A DNA stretch of 64,000 bases, from contig CAWCAJ010000012.1 of assembly GCA_963793465.1 (NCBI GenBank), positions 62,001-126,000 of the forward strand. The letters are read 5' to 3'. Below, piece by piece: positions 9,447 to 17,965 of this stretch. The position numbers were made by a program, and so were the translations under genes. This stretch comes from CAJQPP01 sp963793465 (GTDB lineage Bacteria; Planctomycetota; Planctomycetia; Pirellulales; Pirellulaceae). The stretch's first letter is position 1. Each line of letters starts with the position of its first letter. The notes below the pieces were generated by a model. That model saw nothing but the letters and a program-made list of their open reading frames with translations, was not told where the DNA came from and made no database searches.

Positions 9447-9863
9447 TACTAACCTGAAATGGGGGCAATGGATGAGTTACCCATACAACGGCCTGGGCCG
9501 CCTGATGGGCTCACGCTAACGGGTGTTTTTGAGTGGGCGTTCTGTCTATTGTGGGGCCAATCGTGGGGGCCAATCCAGTCAGTCGCCAACACGTCCCTTG
9601 GCAGGCAGGGCGGGGGCTGACAGATCATCGCGGCCAAACAGCAAAACCAGGGCGGATCGCTGCAGCGATCACAGGCCACCGCTCAGTTTACGCCCGAACC
9701 GCGGCCGACCCAATCTCAACTGCGCCCGAAAATGGGGTCCAGCCCTTCGATGACCGTCCTTTTAGATAGGTTGCGATGCGGCATTGGCAGGCAGGTTTTG
9801 CCAATTCCACAAAAAAACCCCGCTCGCATGCACTCGAGCGGGGTTTTGGGTGAATCAATCGCA
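9447..9863. other. Gap between RTX protease and ABC exporter
   Basis: A 417-bp non-coding stretch. Its right end holds the terminator of the protease gene (9811-9847). The remainder would have to contain the promoter of the exporter-adaptor pair on the minus strand; I cannot point to a convincing -35/-10 pair. Confidence 0.5.
9811..9847 (-). terminator. Rho-independent terminator of the RTX protease gene
   Basis: A 13-bp perfect stem (9814-9826 with 9835-9847, 'AAAACCCCGCTCG' and its complement) with an 8-nt loop, followed in minus-strand sense by a run of seven T (complement of 9811-9817). It begins 17 bp after the protease stop and separates cargo from exporter transcription. Confidence 0.9.
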
Positions 9864-12590
9864 TTATACGACGGGTTGTGCCAGATTTCCGTAATTGGAG
9901 GTGTTATTGGTGATTTGGAATGGCGTGGACGTCGAGGTCGCAAACTCAAAGACCGATCTCAGGCTGATATCGGGTCCGACCTGATCACCGGCGAAGTCAA
10001 AGATTCGCAGCGTTTCAACACGCTGTTTGCCAAATCCCATGTCCTGCACCGTAATGCGACCGTTGTCGGCCTTGCCATCCAGAGTCAAACGCACCTCCAG
10101 ATTATTTCCGTCTCTCAGGAATTCAAAGTTGTCGACCAGCGTGGTGCCGCCCAGCGGACTGTTGCCGTTGTTATCGAACACGTACTCGTCGAACAGGTGG
10201 ATGTCCAGAAAGTCGCGGCCGGCACCGAATCTCTCGTCGATCCAGTCATCGCCGTCACCGATGAACCAGGTGTAGACATCGCGACCTTCGTTTCCGTGCA
10301 AGAAATCGATGCCGCCGTTGCCACGCAGGATATCATCTCCCTCGTTGCCGATCAGCACATTGTTGAGATCACTCCCGATCAACGTATCATTGCCGCTGCC
10401 ACCGCGAGCATTCTCAATCTCCGTTCCCCAAGCGATCGAGACATTTTCGGTGACACCCGTAATGGTGCTGAACTGACCTTGCCGCAAATCGATCGTGGCA
10501 TTGATAAAGTGGTTGTTCAAGTTGAAGGTGTCGATGCCGCCGGAATCATAGACCGTCTGCGGATTGGTGAAGTCGCGATCAAACTTGATCTGGGTGTCGC
10601 CAGCGCGAAATGTGGGATTGGCACCGTACAGCGTTTGCAGGGCCATCACGTCGTACAACATGGGTGTCTCGGCGAAGACGGGTTGCCCCGTATTGGGATC
10701 CGAGAAAACACTGGTGTAGGACATCACAGTGAAACGATTGGTTTCTACGGAAGGTGGCAAGTGGGGTGGTTCGCCCGCTTGGCCGGCCGGTTGTGAGAAG
10801 GGATGGTCCAAACCCATGGCGTGACCGATTTCATGGATCCAGGTTTCGTAACCGAACTGCCCTGGGTTACTCATCATCAAGGTCGGCAGGTTACTGATGA
10901 CGCCAAAGATGTCGGCTCCCGGGTTGGGTATGCCCGGATACCCGGGATTACCGGGGGAACGCGTGTAGGCCCCGGCGTCCACGGCATCGGAAAGCATGAA
11001 CGGCATGTCCGACAAAACGGTTGCCGAAACCTCCGTAAACCGCATATTGAAAAATTCTTCATAGGTGTCCAGCACGTCGCGAATACCGGCTCGCATACCG
11101 GGATCCGTCAGGGCCTGGAAATCGGTGCACTCGTCGAATCCCAAAGTGCAAAAGTACTCCGGAATCGTCAGTGGGAAATTGAAAGTCAACTCCAGCGGTG
11201 GGCTGGGGTTGTCCCATTGGCCAATATCCAACAGGGCGGCCTGGTTGACCGGATCGGTTGAGAAGGAAACGCCCGCCCAGGGTGACTTCTGGTTTCCGTT
11301 ATCCACCCGGATCACGAATTCGTCCAACGACCGACCGAGGTCATCACGCCCGCCCTTGATAAAGGTGGTGGAATAATCGACTGCCGAAATGGTATGAATC
11401 TCCCCACCATCCAGTTCCACTCCATTAACGACCAGGCGGGCCGAAGTGGGCGCGGGATTCATATCGATGATTTCGTAGAACAGCGGAGACACTCCGCTGG
11501 TGATCGAAATCTTGCTGGATAACAGCACCTGCTCCAGGCTGTCGATCATCGCCAGCGGACTGGTGGTGATTCGGGGAACATCGACGGTCGACACCTCCGC
11601 CAGCGAGATGCCGCTGAGACGCTGACCATCGGAGACCTGAACACCAAATCGTTCCAGGGAGATCGAGCTGCCCGAGACATACTTAACGTTGGGGACGTCG
11701 GCGGCCGGCACCCAAAACCATTGTCCGGCGGTTTGCTGAACGCCATTGTAGGTGAAGTAGCCGGTATTGCCCGCCACTCCCTGATCCAGGAAGCCAATCT
11801 GCTTCATGGTGTTGGGGTCCAAATCGCTGTAAACAAACAACTCGGAAGCCTCGATCACCTGCCCCAGAATCACCGAGGTCTCCACGGCATTAACGACCGG
11901 GTTGAACTGATTGGGAGAGGTATTGGCGGAGAAATCTGCCACAGCGCTCCAGGAAGCTTCATCTCGCGCGATGAAGCTGATGGTCTCGGATTTGCCATAC
12001 TGGGCCCCTCGATATTGCAAGAACTGCAATTCATCCGCAGCTACCGGGAACCAGACCGCATCGGGCATGGCCATTCCCTTAAAGATCAGCGTACCGCCGT
12101 TAATGTCCTGAGCCCGATTCACAAACATGTAATCCAGGATCGGGTAGCCATCCGGGTCCGAAGCACTGACAAACGGAGCAATGTTGATCAGTTCCGTCGC
12201 CACGACGCTGAAATTCGTGCCCTGAGCGATGGGATCGGTCACGTTGGGAACTACCGAGAACATCGAGCCAATCCCTGGCGCACTCCAAAACAGACCGTCG
12301 AAGGCTTCGACCGAAACCAACTCTCCGCCGATAATGGAACCGGCGTGATATCGCACGCGACCGAGATCGCTCCACGGTTTTTCAATCACTACGCCCTGCT
12401 GCACAGGAACGCCGTCGAATGAGAAATAGCCGGATTGGGGATTCGTGCTACTGTCGCGGAAGCGAAATCTCGTGACGACCGAATTGGGGTCCACGTCGGA
12501 AACACTAAATGCTTCCGACAAAAGAACGGAGGTACCAAGCTCAACATTGGCACCAAACACAGTGACAGTTGGCGGGAAATTGTTGGCCAT
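9864..12590 (-). CDS. Secreted RTX protein with serralysin-type M10 metallopeptidase domain
   Basis: 908 residues without an N-terminal signal peptide, as expected for a type I substrate. Residues 1-~450 hold several ~100-residue beta-rich repeats, each with 'S(V/A)SDxDP' or 'YSDLDPN' and a 'GYF(S/T)(F/Y)xGV' strand. The peptidase domain has the zinc motif 'HEIGHAMGLDHP' at ~583-594 (HEXXHXXGXXH) and a downstream Met-turn 'VMSYTS', the serralysin pair. Calcium-binding nonapeptides ('GGSGNDTLIGSDLNNVLIGN', 'GNEGDDILRGNGG') lie at ~730-775, and the last ~100 residues would be the secretion signal. 'GGAGAC' lies just upstream of the ATG. The adjacent exporter and adaptor are its probable secretion route. 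Confidence 0.9.
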   Translation of the reverse strand: MANNFPPTVTVFGANVELGTSVLLSEAFSVSDVDPNSVVTRFRFRDSSTNPQSGYFSFDGVPVQQGVVIEKPWSDLGRVRYHAGSIIGGELVSVEAFDGLFWSAPGIGSMFSVVPNVTDPIAQGTNFSVVATELINIAPFVSASDPDGYPILDYMFVNRAQDINGGTLIFKGMAMPDAVWFPVAADELQFLQYRGAQYGKSETISFIARDEASWSAVADFSANTSPNQFNPVVNAVETSVILGQVIEASELFVYSDLDPNTMKQIGFLDQGVAGNTGYFTYNGVQQTAGQWFWVPAADVPNVKYVSGSSISLERFGVQVSDGQRLSGISLAEVSTVDVPRITTSPLAMIDSLEQVLLSSKISITSGVSPLFYEIIDMNPAPTSARLVVNGVELDGGEIHTISAVDYSTTFIKGGRDDLGRSLDEFVIRVDNGNQKSPWAGVSFSTDPVNQAALLDIGQWDNPSPPLELTFNFPLTIPEYFCTLGFDECTDFQALTDPGMRAGIRDVLDTYEEFFNMRFTEVSATVLSDMPFMLSDAVDAGAYTRSPGNPGYPGIPNPGADIFGVISNLPTLMMSNPGQFGYETWIHEIGHAMGLDHPFSQPAGQAGEPPHLPPSVETNRFTVMSYTSVFSDPNTGQPVFAETPMLYDVMALQTLYGANPTFRAGDTQIKFDRDFTNPQTVYDSGGIDTFNLNNHFINATIDLRQGQFSTITGVTENVSIAWGTEIENARGGSGNDTLIGSDLNNVLIGNEGDDILRGNGGIDFLHGNEGRDVYTWFIGDGDDWIDERFGAGRDFLDIHLFDEYVFDNNGNSPLGGTTLVDNFEFLRDGNNLEVRLTLDGKADNGRITVQDMGFGKQRVETLRIFDFAGDQVGPDISLRSVFEFATSTSTPFQITNNTSNYGNLAQPVV

Positions 12591-12768
12591 TTAAGTCTCC
12601 AGTAATCGTCCAAAAAGGGCACGGTGCCGCCGTTCCCTCTGGCAGTTCCAAAAAATACCGTCGCGGGGCCGCGCGACAGGGTCGTCGAAGTGGTTGTTTC
12701 AGTGGCAGGGAATGCTCCCTTGCCAACCTTAAAACGACCGGGTGGAACTTTTGTCCCCCCGAGAAATT

Positions 12769-13071
12769 CTAAAAGTTTGGTGATTTCGGTGGATCACCTC
12801 CGCTGGGCGCCTCTGCGGGAGCTGCTCCCTCCCCATCGCGAGGCTTCACCAAGCCGGCCTTGATCAGCTGTTTCACCAAATCCTCCATGGCTGAAAAGCT
12901 ACGCAGGAAACCGTCAGGCGGCATCACCACACGCTGGCGGAATTCGAGTCGAGGCTGGTTGTTCTCGTCACGCTGGCTGCCCGTCAGAGCCACCAGGTCC
13001 ATGCGAACCATTCCCCCACTCAGTACGATTTCGCCGATGCCGTCGGCAAACACCTCGTGTGTTTTTTCCAT
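12769..13071 (-). CDS. Small conserved-looking protein linked to the type I secretion island
   Basis: 100 residues starting MEKTHEVFADGIGEIVLSGG, with an alternating beta pattern in the first half ('MVRMDLVAL') and a helix 'SFSAMEDLVKQLIKAGLVK' in the second, then a Pro/Gly-rich tail. No catalytic motif, signal peptide or membrane segment. It reads in the same direction as the RTX protease, 178 bp upstream of it, and is probably the first gene of the island. I do not recognise the family with certainty; a chaperone or regulatory role in secretion is only a guess from position. Confidence 0.7.
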   Translation of the reverse strand: MEKTHEVFADGIGEIVLSGGMVRMDLVALTGSQRDENNQPRLEFRQRVVMPPDGFLRSFSAMEDLVKQLIKAGLVKPRDGEGAAPAEAPSGGDPPKSPNF

Positions 13072-13479
13072 GATCCAATTCCTTCACTCTCGGGATTCAA
13101 AAGGGTCGAGGAGGCCCGCCAAAACAGCGGCAAAATCCCCAAAATTCCATAGTAAGCGCACCAAATTCGCGGGTCTAGCGTAAATCCCGTTGAATTAAAC
13201 AGGCAAAAAACAGGTGTTTTTCCCTACGATCCGACCTTCCGCCCTTTTTAATATCGTCCGCAAAACCGGATCTCATTACCCGTGATTGGAACAAGCCGGC
13301 AGACCATCCAAGTCAGCCCAGTTCACCTGTCCCATGCCGTCGAAGCTGCCATGACGGACTCATCGCCGCCGGGATGCTGGAACTGCAGGCAGTTCGGCCA
13401 GCGATACGTCCGCTGCCAGTGGTAACGGGTGCCGCAACCCAAATCCGGAACACCCGGTCATCCCCCGGAGTGCTAATTG

Positions 13480-13574
13480 ACTGGCCAGGCTGATCGGACG
13501 GGTACCACTGCCGGCTGGCCCAGCTGTTTCGTCGCGAATCCGGCAGTTTCCTTTCGATGCAGATCTGACGGGCC
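13480..13574 (+). repeat. Interspersed ~95-bp repeat, copy C
   Basis: It aligns by eye along its whole length with the copies at 47432-47527 and (reverse-complemented) 21922-22014. Shared blocks are 'GGCTGATC(T/G)GACGGGT', 'CCACTG.CGGCT', 'CGAATCC' and 'CAGATCTGAC'. Both ends carry a GATC(T/G)GACGGG direct repeat. Confidence 0.75.
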
Positions 13575-13783
13575 TTCGAACATCGACCTCGGTCTTGGGT
13601 TGCCAGGAACCTTCGCTGCCGGAAACGGGATTTCAAAACTGCTGGCCCGGTCCCCAAAGACGGCCAACCGCGGCCGTGGTGAGCAGATGACATCCTGTCA
13701 CGTCGAAAACGACCGCAGCGGAGCATCCGGGGACCGTGCTCCACAAGCCCTTGTTTTTTCAGGGAATTCCGTTGTTGTCAGGA

Positions 13784-13801
13784 TTGGCACGCGGCTTGCC
13801 T
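13784..13801 (+). promoter_or_regulatory. Sigma-54 (RpoN) type -24/-12 promoter upstream of groEL1
   Basis: 'TTGGCACGCGGCTTGCCT' matches the sigma-54 consensus TTGGCACG-N4-TTGC at every defined position, with the -24 GG and -12 GC dinucleotides correctly 10 bp apart. It points toward groEL1, whose ATG is at 13974, giving a leader of about 160 nt. No CIRCE element was found in the gap. The match is read directly; that this promoter drives the chaperone operon is inferred from position. Confidence 0.72.
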
Positions 13802-13886
13802 AATAGGGTCGGCGTGAAGGTTGCGCCTGACAAGTGTGCGCGCCGAAGGTGCTGGACGGTTTCTTCCACGCATCCCCTGAAGTTTG

Positions 13887-13910
13887 AAAACACGTTATTG
13901 AGCGTGTTTT
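13887..13910. promoter_or_regulatory. Inverted repeat in groEL1 leader
   Basis: A perfect 8-bp inverted repeat, AAAACACG-N8-CGTGTTTT, lies 64 bp before the groEL1 start. It could be a protein-binding operator or a leader hairpin. It does not match CIRCE (TTAGCACTC-N9-GAGTGCTAA). Confidence 0.55.
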
Positions 13911-13973
13911 TCTGAATATCTCGAACACAAGAATTGACTACTGACTCAATTTGCCACTCCAGGAGAATTACCC

Positions 13974-15674
13974 ATGGCAAAACAAATGGTTTTTGACGAC
14001 GCGGCCCGTAAGCCGTTGTTGGCCGGCGTTTCCAAGTTGGCCAAGGCGGTCCGCAGCACACTGGGGCCGCGTGGCCGCAATGCCGTGTTGGACAAGGGTT
14101 GGGGCTCACCCAAAATCACCAAGGATGGTGTCACCGTGGCCGAGGACATCGAACTGGACGACCCCTACGAGAATCTTGGCGTGCAACTGGTGAAGGAAGC
14201 TGCCAGCAAGACCAATGACATCGCTGGCGATGGAACGACGACCGCCACGGTGTTGGCGGAAGCCATCTTCCGCGAAGGTTTGAAGATGATTGCCGCCGGT
14301 TACGATGCCATGGCGTTGTCACGGGGGGTCGCCAAGGCGGTGCAGGCCATCTCGGCAGAGATCGACAAGCAGGCCATTCCCATCAATGAGAAAAACAAAA
14401 AAGAAATTCAACAGATTGCCACAATCGCCGGGAACAACGACCCCTCGATCGGCAGTGTGTTGGCCGATGCTTTTTTGAAAGTCGGCAAGGATGGAGTGAT
14501 CACGGTGGAAGAAGGCCGTGGAGCAGAAACCTACGTGGACGTCGTGGAAGGCATGCAATTTGATCGCGGTTTCCTGTCGCCCCACTTTGTGACCAATCAG
14601 GACGACGTCACGGTTGAATTTCAAAATTGCCACATTCTGATTTATGAAGACAAGATCTCTTCCAACAAGGCCATGATTCCGCTGCTGGAAGCAGCCTCCA
14701 AGGCCAAGAAGCCGCTGCTGATCATCGCCGAGGACGTGGAAGGTGAGGCCCTGGCCACCCTGGTGGTGAACAAGATGCGAGGCATCCTGCAGGTTTGTGC
14801 CGTCAAGGCTCCCGGTTACGGCGATCGCCGCAAGGCAATCATGGGGGACCTGGCCACTTTGACCGGTGGACAGGCCATCTTTAAGGACCTGGGGATCCAG
14901 CTGGAGAGCGTTCAGTTGAGCGATCTTGGCAAGGCCAAGACGGTTCGCATCTCGTCGGATGAAACCATCCTGGTAGGGGGCGGCGGCGACAAGAAAGCGA
15001 TTGCCGATCGCACCGACCAGATCCGACGCGAGATTGAAAACACCGACAGCGACTACGACCGGGAAAAATTGCAGGAGCGTCTGGCCAAGTTGGCCGGTGG
15101 CGTGGCTCAAATCCACGTGGGGGCTGCCACCGAAACAGAAATGAAGGAACGCAAGGACCTGTTGGAAGATGCCAAGAGCGCCACCGCAGCGGCCCTGAAA
15201 GAAGGCATTGTTCCCGGGGGTGGTGTCGCCCTGATGCGGGCCGCCAAAGCGTTGAAATCCCTGCAGACTCAAGGGGACGAAGAGGCTGGCGTGCGGATCG
15301 TACAGAACATTCTGGAGTATCCGCTACGCAGCATCGCGGAAAACGCCGGCTTTGACGGTGCCGTGGTTGTCAATCGGGTCAGGAACATGAAAGGCAAAAA
15401 CGACGGATTCAACGCCGATACCGGCGAGTATGTCGACCTGCTGCAGGATGGTGTCATCGATCCGGCGATGGTCGTTCGCACCGCATTGCAAAACGCGGCC
15501 AGTGTGGCCTGCTTGCTGTTGACGACCGAATCCCTGGTCACCGAAATACCGACCGAGGAAGAAGAGGGAGGTGGCCACCATGATCATCATGGCATGGGCG
15601 GCGACATGGGCATGGGCGGCATGCCCGGCATGGGTGGCATGGGTGGCATGGGTGGCATGCCCGGCATGATGTAG
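13974..15674 (+). CDS. groEL: Chaperonin GroEL, paralogue 1 (His/Met-rich tail)
   Basis: 566 residues. This Hsp60 subunit forms the double-ring folding chamber with GroES. 'TLGPRGRNAVLDK' and 'GDGTTTATVL' (D86) form the ATP site, 'VKAPGYGDRRKA' is in the apical domain, and 'EGIVPGGGVALM' is conserved. The tail after the equatorial domain is unusual: 'GGGHHDHHGMGGDMGMGG' followed by repeated GGM/PGM, combining the normal Gly-Met tail with a His cluster that could bind metal. 'CAGGAGAA' lies just before the ATG. It is first in the groEL1-groES-groEL2-dnaJ-grpE run and downstream of the sigma-54-type promoter. Confidence 0.97.
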   Translation: MAKQMVFDDAARKPLLAGVSKLAKAVRSTLGPRGRNAVLDKGWGSPKITKDGVTVAEDIELDDPYENLGVQLVKEAASKTNDIAGDGTTTATVLAEAIFREGLKMIAAGYDAMALSRGVAKAVQAISAEIDKQAIPINEKNKKEIQQIATIAGNNDPSIGSVLADAFLKVGKDGVITVEEGRGAETYVDVVEGMQFDRGFLSPHFVTNQDDVTVEFQNCHILIYEDKISSNKAMIPLLEAASKAKKPLLIIAEDVEGEALATLVVNKMRGILQVCAVKAPGYGDRRKAIMGDLATLTGGQAIFKDLGIQLESVQLSDLGKAKTVRISSDETILVGGGGDKKAIADRTDQIRREIENTDSDYDREKLQERLAKLAGGVAQIHVGAATETEMKERKDLLEDAKSATAAALKEGIVPGGGVALMRAAKALKSLQTQGDEEAGVRIVQNILEYPLRSIAENAGFDGAVVVNRVRNMKGKNDGFNADTGEYVDLLQDGVIDPAMVVRTALQNAASVACLLLTTESLVTEIPTEEEEGGGHHDHHGMGGDMGMGGMPGMGGMGGMGGMPGMM

Positions 15675-15697
15675 GAGCCCACGAATCAAGACCAAAC

Positions 15698-15731
15698 CCC
15701 CGGACCGCCAGGTCCGGGGACCTTTGGGTCC
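15698..15731 (+). promoter_or_regulatory. Overlapping hairpins in the groEL1-groES spacer
   Basis: A 9-bp GC-rich stem (15698-15706 with 15711-15719, loop GCCA) is followed at once by GGACC-TTTG-GGTCC (15718-15731). Because GGACC and GGTCC each occur twice, the first GGACC could also pair with the last GGTCC. No U-run follows, so this is not an intrinsic terminator; it may be a processing or attenuation site that sets the groEL1:groES ratio. Confidence 0.6.
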
Positions 15732-15761
15732 ACCCAGCCAATCCAACCAGACAATCAAAAC

Positions 15762-15804
15762 AAACATCCAAACATCCAAACATCCAAACATCCAAACATC
15801 CAAA
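15762..15804 (+). repeat. 8-bp tandem repeat (AAACATCC)x5 before groES
   Basis: Five exact head-to-tail copies of AAACATCC plus AAA, ending just before the groES ribosome-binding region ('AAGGAAACC'). This unstructured A/C-rich leader may keep the groES start site open; the copy number is likely to vary between strains. Confidence 0.9.
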
Positions 15805-15818
15805 CAAGGAAACCAATC

Positions 15819-16115
15819 ATGGCGAAAATCAACATCCGACCCCTGGACGATCGCATCGTAGTCGAACCCCTGGACGCTGAAGAAACCACCGCGGGAGGGA
15901 TCGTGTTGCCGGACTCGTCGCGTGAAAAACCGCAGCGTGGCACCGTGGTGGCAGTGGGCCCCGGCAAGTTGCTGGACAACGGAGACCGTGGGGAGGTGGC
16001 TGTGGTCGTTGGCGACCAGGTGATCTTTGGCAAATATGGAGGGACTGAGATCGAGGTCGATGGGACCGAAGTCAAGATTCTCCGCGAGTCCGATATCCTG
16101 GCCAAAGTGGTCTAG
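15819..16115 (+). CDS. groES: Co-chaperonin GroES
   Basis: 98 residues, full family length. 'INIRPLDDRIVVEPLDAEETTAGGIVLPD' contains the start of the mobile GroEL-binding loop, and the C-terminal 'VKILRESDILAKV' is typical. It caps the GroEL chamber. It is placed between two groEL genes, so it may serve both. 'AAGGAAACC' precedes the ATG. Confidence 0.97.
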   Translation: MAKINIRPLDDRIVVEPLDAEETTAGGIVLPDSSREKPQRGTVVAVGPGKLLDNGDRGEVAVVVGDQVIFGKYGGTEIEVDGTEVKILRESDILAKVV

Positions 16116-16179
16116 TGCCGGTGGCGGGCGGCACGCCTGACACCTCTCAACGAATTCATAACTTAAAGGAAATACTAAC

Positions 16180-17808
16180 GTGGCAAAGCAATTGATTTTC
16201 GACGACTACGCGCGTCAGAGAATGCTCAAAGGCATTGACAAATTGGCGGATGCCGTCGCCATCACGATGGGACCCACCGGTCGCAATGTGATTATCAACA
16301 AGTCGTTTGGGGGACCGACCGTCACAAAAGACGGTGTCACCGTGGCGAAAGAGATCGAGCTGGAAGACCGCTTCGAAAACATGGGTGCCAAACTGGTTTC
16401 CGAAGTGGCCCAGAAGACATCGGACCTGGCCGGCGACGGCACCACGACGGCAACGGTTCTGGCGCGAGCCATCTTCAAGGAAGGGGTACGCTCCATCGTG
16501 GCCGGTTGTAACCCGACAGCCATTCGTCGCGGCATTGAACGCGGAGTGGCGGCGGCCGAGCAATTCCTGCAGGAGATGGCCAAGCCAGTCTCCAAGAAGG
16601 AGTTGCAGGATGTGGCCAATGTCGGCGCCATCTCGGCCAACAACGATATGGAAATCGGGAACCTGCTGGCAGAAGCCCTGCACCGCGTGGGCAATGACGG
16701 TGTCATTACCGTGGAAGAAGGCAAGAGCCGCGAAACCACCGTGGAATATGTGGATGGCATGCAGTTCGACAAGGGCTACATTTCCCCCTATTTCATCAAT
16801 CGCGCTGCCGAGATGGACTGCGAGTTCGAGGATGCCCTGGTGCTGATTTTCGAAAAGAAGATCAGCAACATTCGCGATATCGTGCCGATCCTGGAAAAGG
16901 TCGGATCCACGGGACAGCCACTGCTGATCATCGCGGAAGATGTTGACGCTGAGGCGCTCACTCTGCTGGTCGTCAACCGATTGCGTGGCACGTTGAATGT
17001 GTGTGCCGTCAAGGCGCCTGGATTCGGCGACCGCCGCAAAGCCATGCTGGGCGATATTGCGACCTTGACTGGCGGCACGCTGATCAGCGAAGACCTGGGG
17101 TTGCAACTGGAAAACCTGACGCTGGACCATCTGGGTAAAGCCAAGAAGTTGACCGTCGATAAAAGCAGCACCACGATTGTGGAAGGGGCCGGCACGCGTA
17201 AGGAGGTCAACGCCCGAATCGATCAGATTCGCAGAATGGCGGAAGCCACCGACAGTGACTATGACCGCGAAAAGCTGCAGGAAAGGCTGGCCAAGCTGAC
17301 CGGCGGTGTCGCGGTCATTAAGGTCGGTGCCGAAACCGAAGCTGAGATGAAGCAGAAGAAGGCCCGTGTCGAGGACGCGTTGCATGCCACCCGTGCGGCC
17401 ATCGAAGAAGGCATTCTTCCAGGTGGCGGCGTGGCTTTGCTGCGGGCCCGCGAGGCGGTCGAAGCTGCCCGCAAGGGAGCCCGTGGTGACGAAAAGATCG
17501 GCATCGACATCGTGGCCCGCGCCCTGGATGCTCCGATTCGTCAAATTGCCGATAACGGTGGCATTGATGGATCCGTGGTGGCCGACAACATTCTCGAGAA
17601 AAGCAGCAAGTCCTACGGTTACGACGCGAACGCCGGTGAATATTGCGATCTGGTGAAGGCCGGCGTGATTGATCCCGTCAAGGTGGTTCGCACCGCTTTG
17701 CGGAATGCCGCCAGCATCGCCGGGTTGTTGCTGACCACCGACGCCATGGTTTCCAATTTCGAGGATGAGGACAAGAAGAAAGCCCTGGTCGAGGGAGCCA
17801 TCTCCTAA
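16180..17808 (+). CDS. groEL: Chaperonin GroEL, paralogue 2 (no Gly-Met tail)
   Basis: 542 residues from a GTG start at 16180 with 'AAAGGAAA' upstream. ATP-site motifs 'MGPTGRNVIINK' and 'GDGTTTATVL' (D86), 'VKAPGFGDRRKA' and 'EGILPGGGVALL' are intact, so it should be an active chaperonin. It lacks the Gly-Gly-Met tail and ends 'DKKKALVEGAIS', unlike paralogue 1. The absent tail and clear sequence divergence suggest a specialised substrate set or separate ring. It lies 64 bp after groES. Confidence 0.96.
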   Translation: MAKQLIFDDYARQRMLKGIDKLADAVAITMGPTGRNVIINKSFGGPTVTKDGVTVAKEIELEDRFENMGAKLVSEVAQKTSDLAGDGTTTATVLARAIFKEGVRSIVAGCNPTAIRRGIERGVAAAEQFLQEMAKPVSKKELQDVANVGAISANNDMEIGNLLAEALHRVGNDGVITVEEGKSRETTVEYVDGMQFDKGYISPYFINRAAEMDCEFEDALVLIFEKKISNIRDIVPILEKVGSTGQPLLIIAEDVDAEALTLLVVNRLRGTLNVCAVKAPGFGDRRKAMLGDIATLTGGTLISEDLGLQLENLTLDHLGKAKKLTVDKSSTTIVEGAGTRKEVNARIDQIRRMAEATDSDYDREKLQERLAKLTGGVAVIKVGAETEAEMKQKKARVEDALHATRAAIEEGILPGGGVALLRAREAVEAARKGARGDEKIGIDIVARALDAPIRQIADNGGIDGSVVADNILEKSSKSYGYDANAGEYCDLVKAGVIDPVKVVRTALRNAASIAGLLLTTDAMVSNFEDEDKKKALVEGAIS

Positions 17809-17831
17809 ATACCATTGGCCAACGGACGATG

Positions 17832-17857
17832 CCTTCCCCACGACGCGGTGGGGAGGG
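17832..17857 (+). promoter_or_regulatory. Hairpin in the groEL2-dnaJ spacer
   Basis: A ~10-bp stem built on TCCCCAC/GTGGGGA with a 6-nt loop, 23 bp after the groEL2 stop. There is no T-run on the plus strand, so it is more likely an mRNA-stability or processing structure than a terminator. Confidence 0.5.
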
Positions 17858-17965
17858 TGTCACCCCAATCAACAGGCTGGACAGCGAATCGCAACCGTCG
17901 GCGGAGCCGCTATCTTCTGGAGTTCGCTGACTCTTTGAACCGTCAAAGGACGGACCGAAATCGAC

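Larger units (their letters stand above)
13072..13973. other. Long regulatory gap between secretion island and groEL1
   Basis: This 902-bp divergent gap holds, from left to right, a palindromic AAAAACA-GG-TGTTTTT (13206-13221), one copy of the ~95-bp interspersed repeat (13480-13574), a sigma-54-type promoter (13784-13801) and an 8-bp inverted repeat (13887-13910) in the groEL1 leader. Open frames of 108-143 codons on both strands have shadow composition and no family features; I do not call genes here. Confidence 0.7.

Noticed and set aside
13313..13803. Open frames of 108 and 143 codons in the gap upstream of groEL1.
   Set aside because: They run through the interspersed repeat and the sigma-54 site and have no protein-like pattern.
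13802..13973. CIRCE element expected before groEL.
   Set aside because: No TTAGCACTC-N9-GAGTGCTAA or close variant is present; only an unrelated inverted repeat.
16156..17841. A 561-codon minus-strand frame antisense to groEL2, and similar long frames antisense to groEL1 and the ABC exporter.
   Set aside because: They are complements of strongly conserved genes, with Gly/Gln/His-rich shadow composition and no domains.
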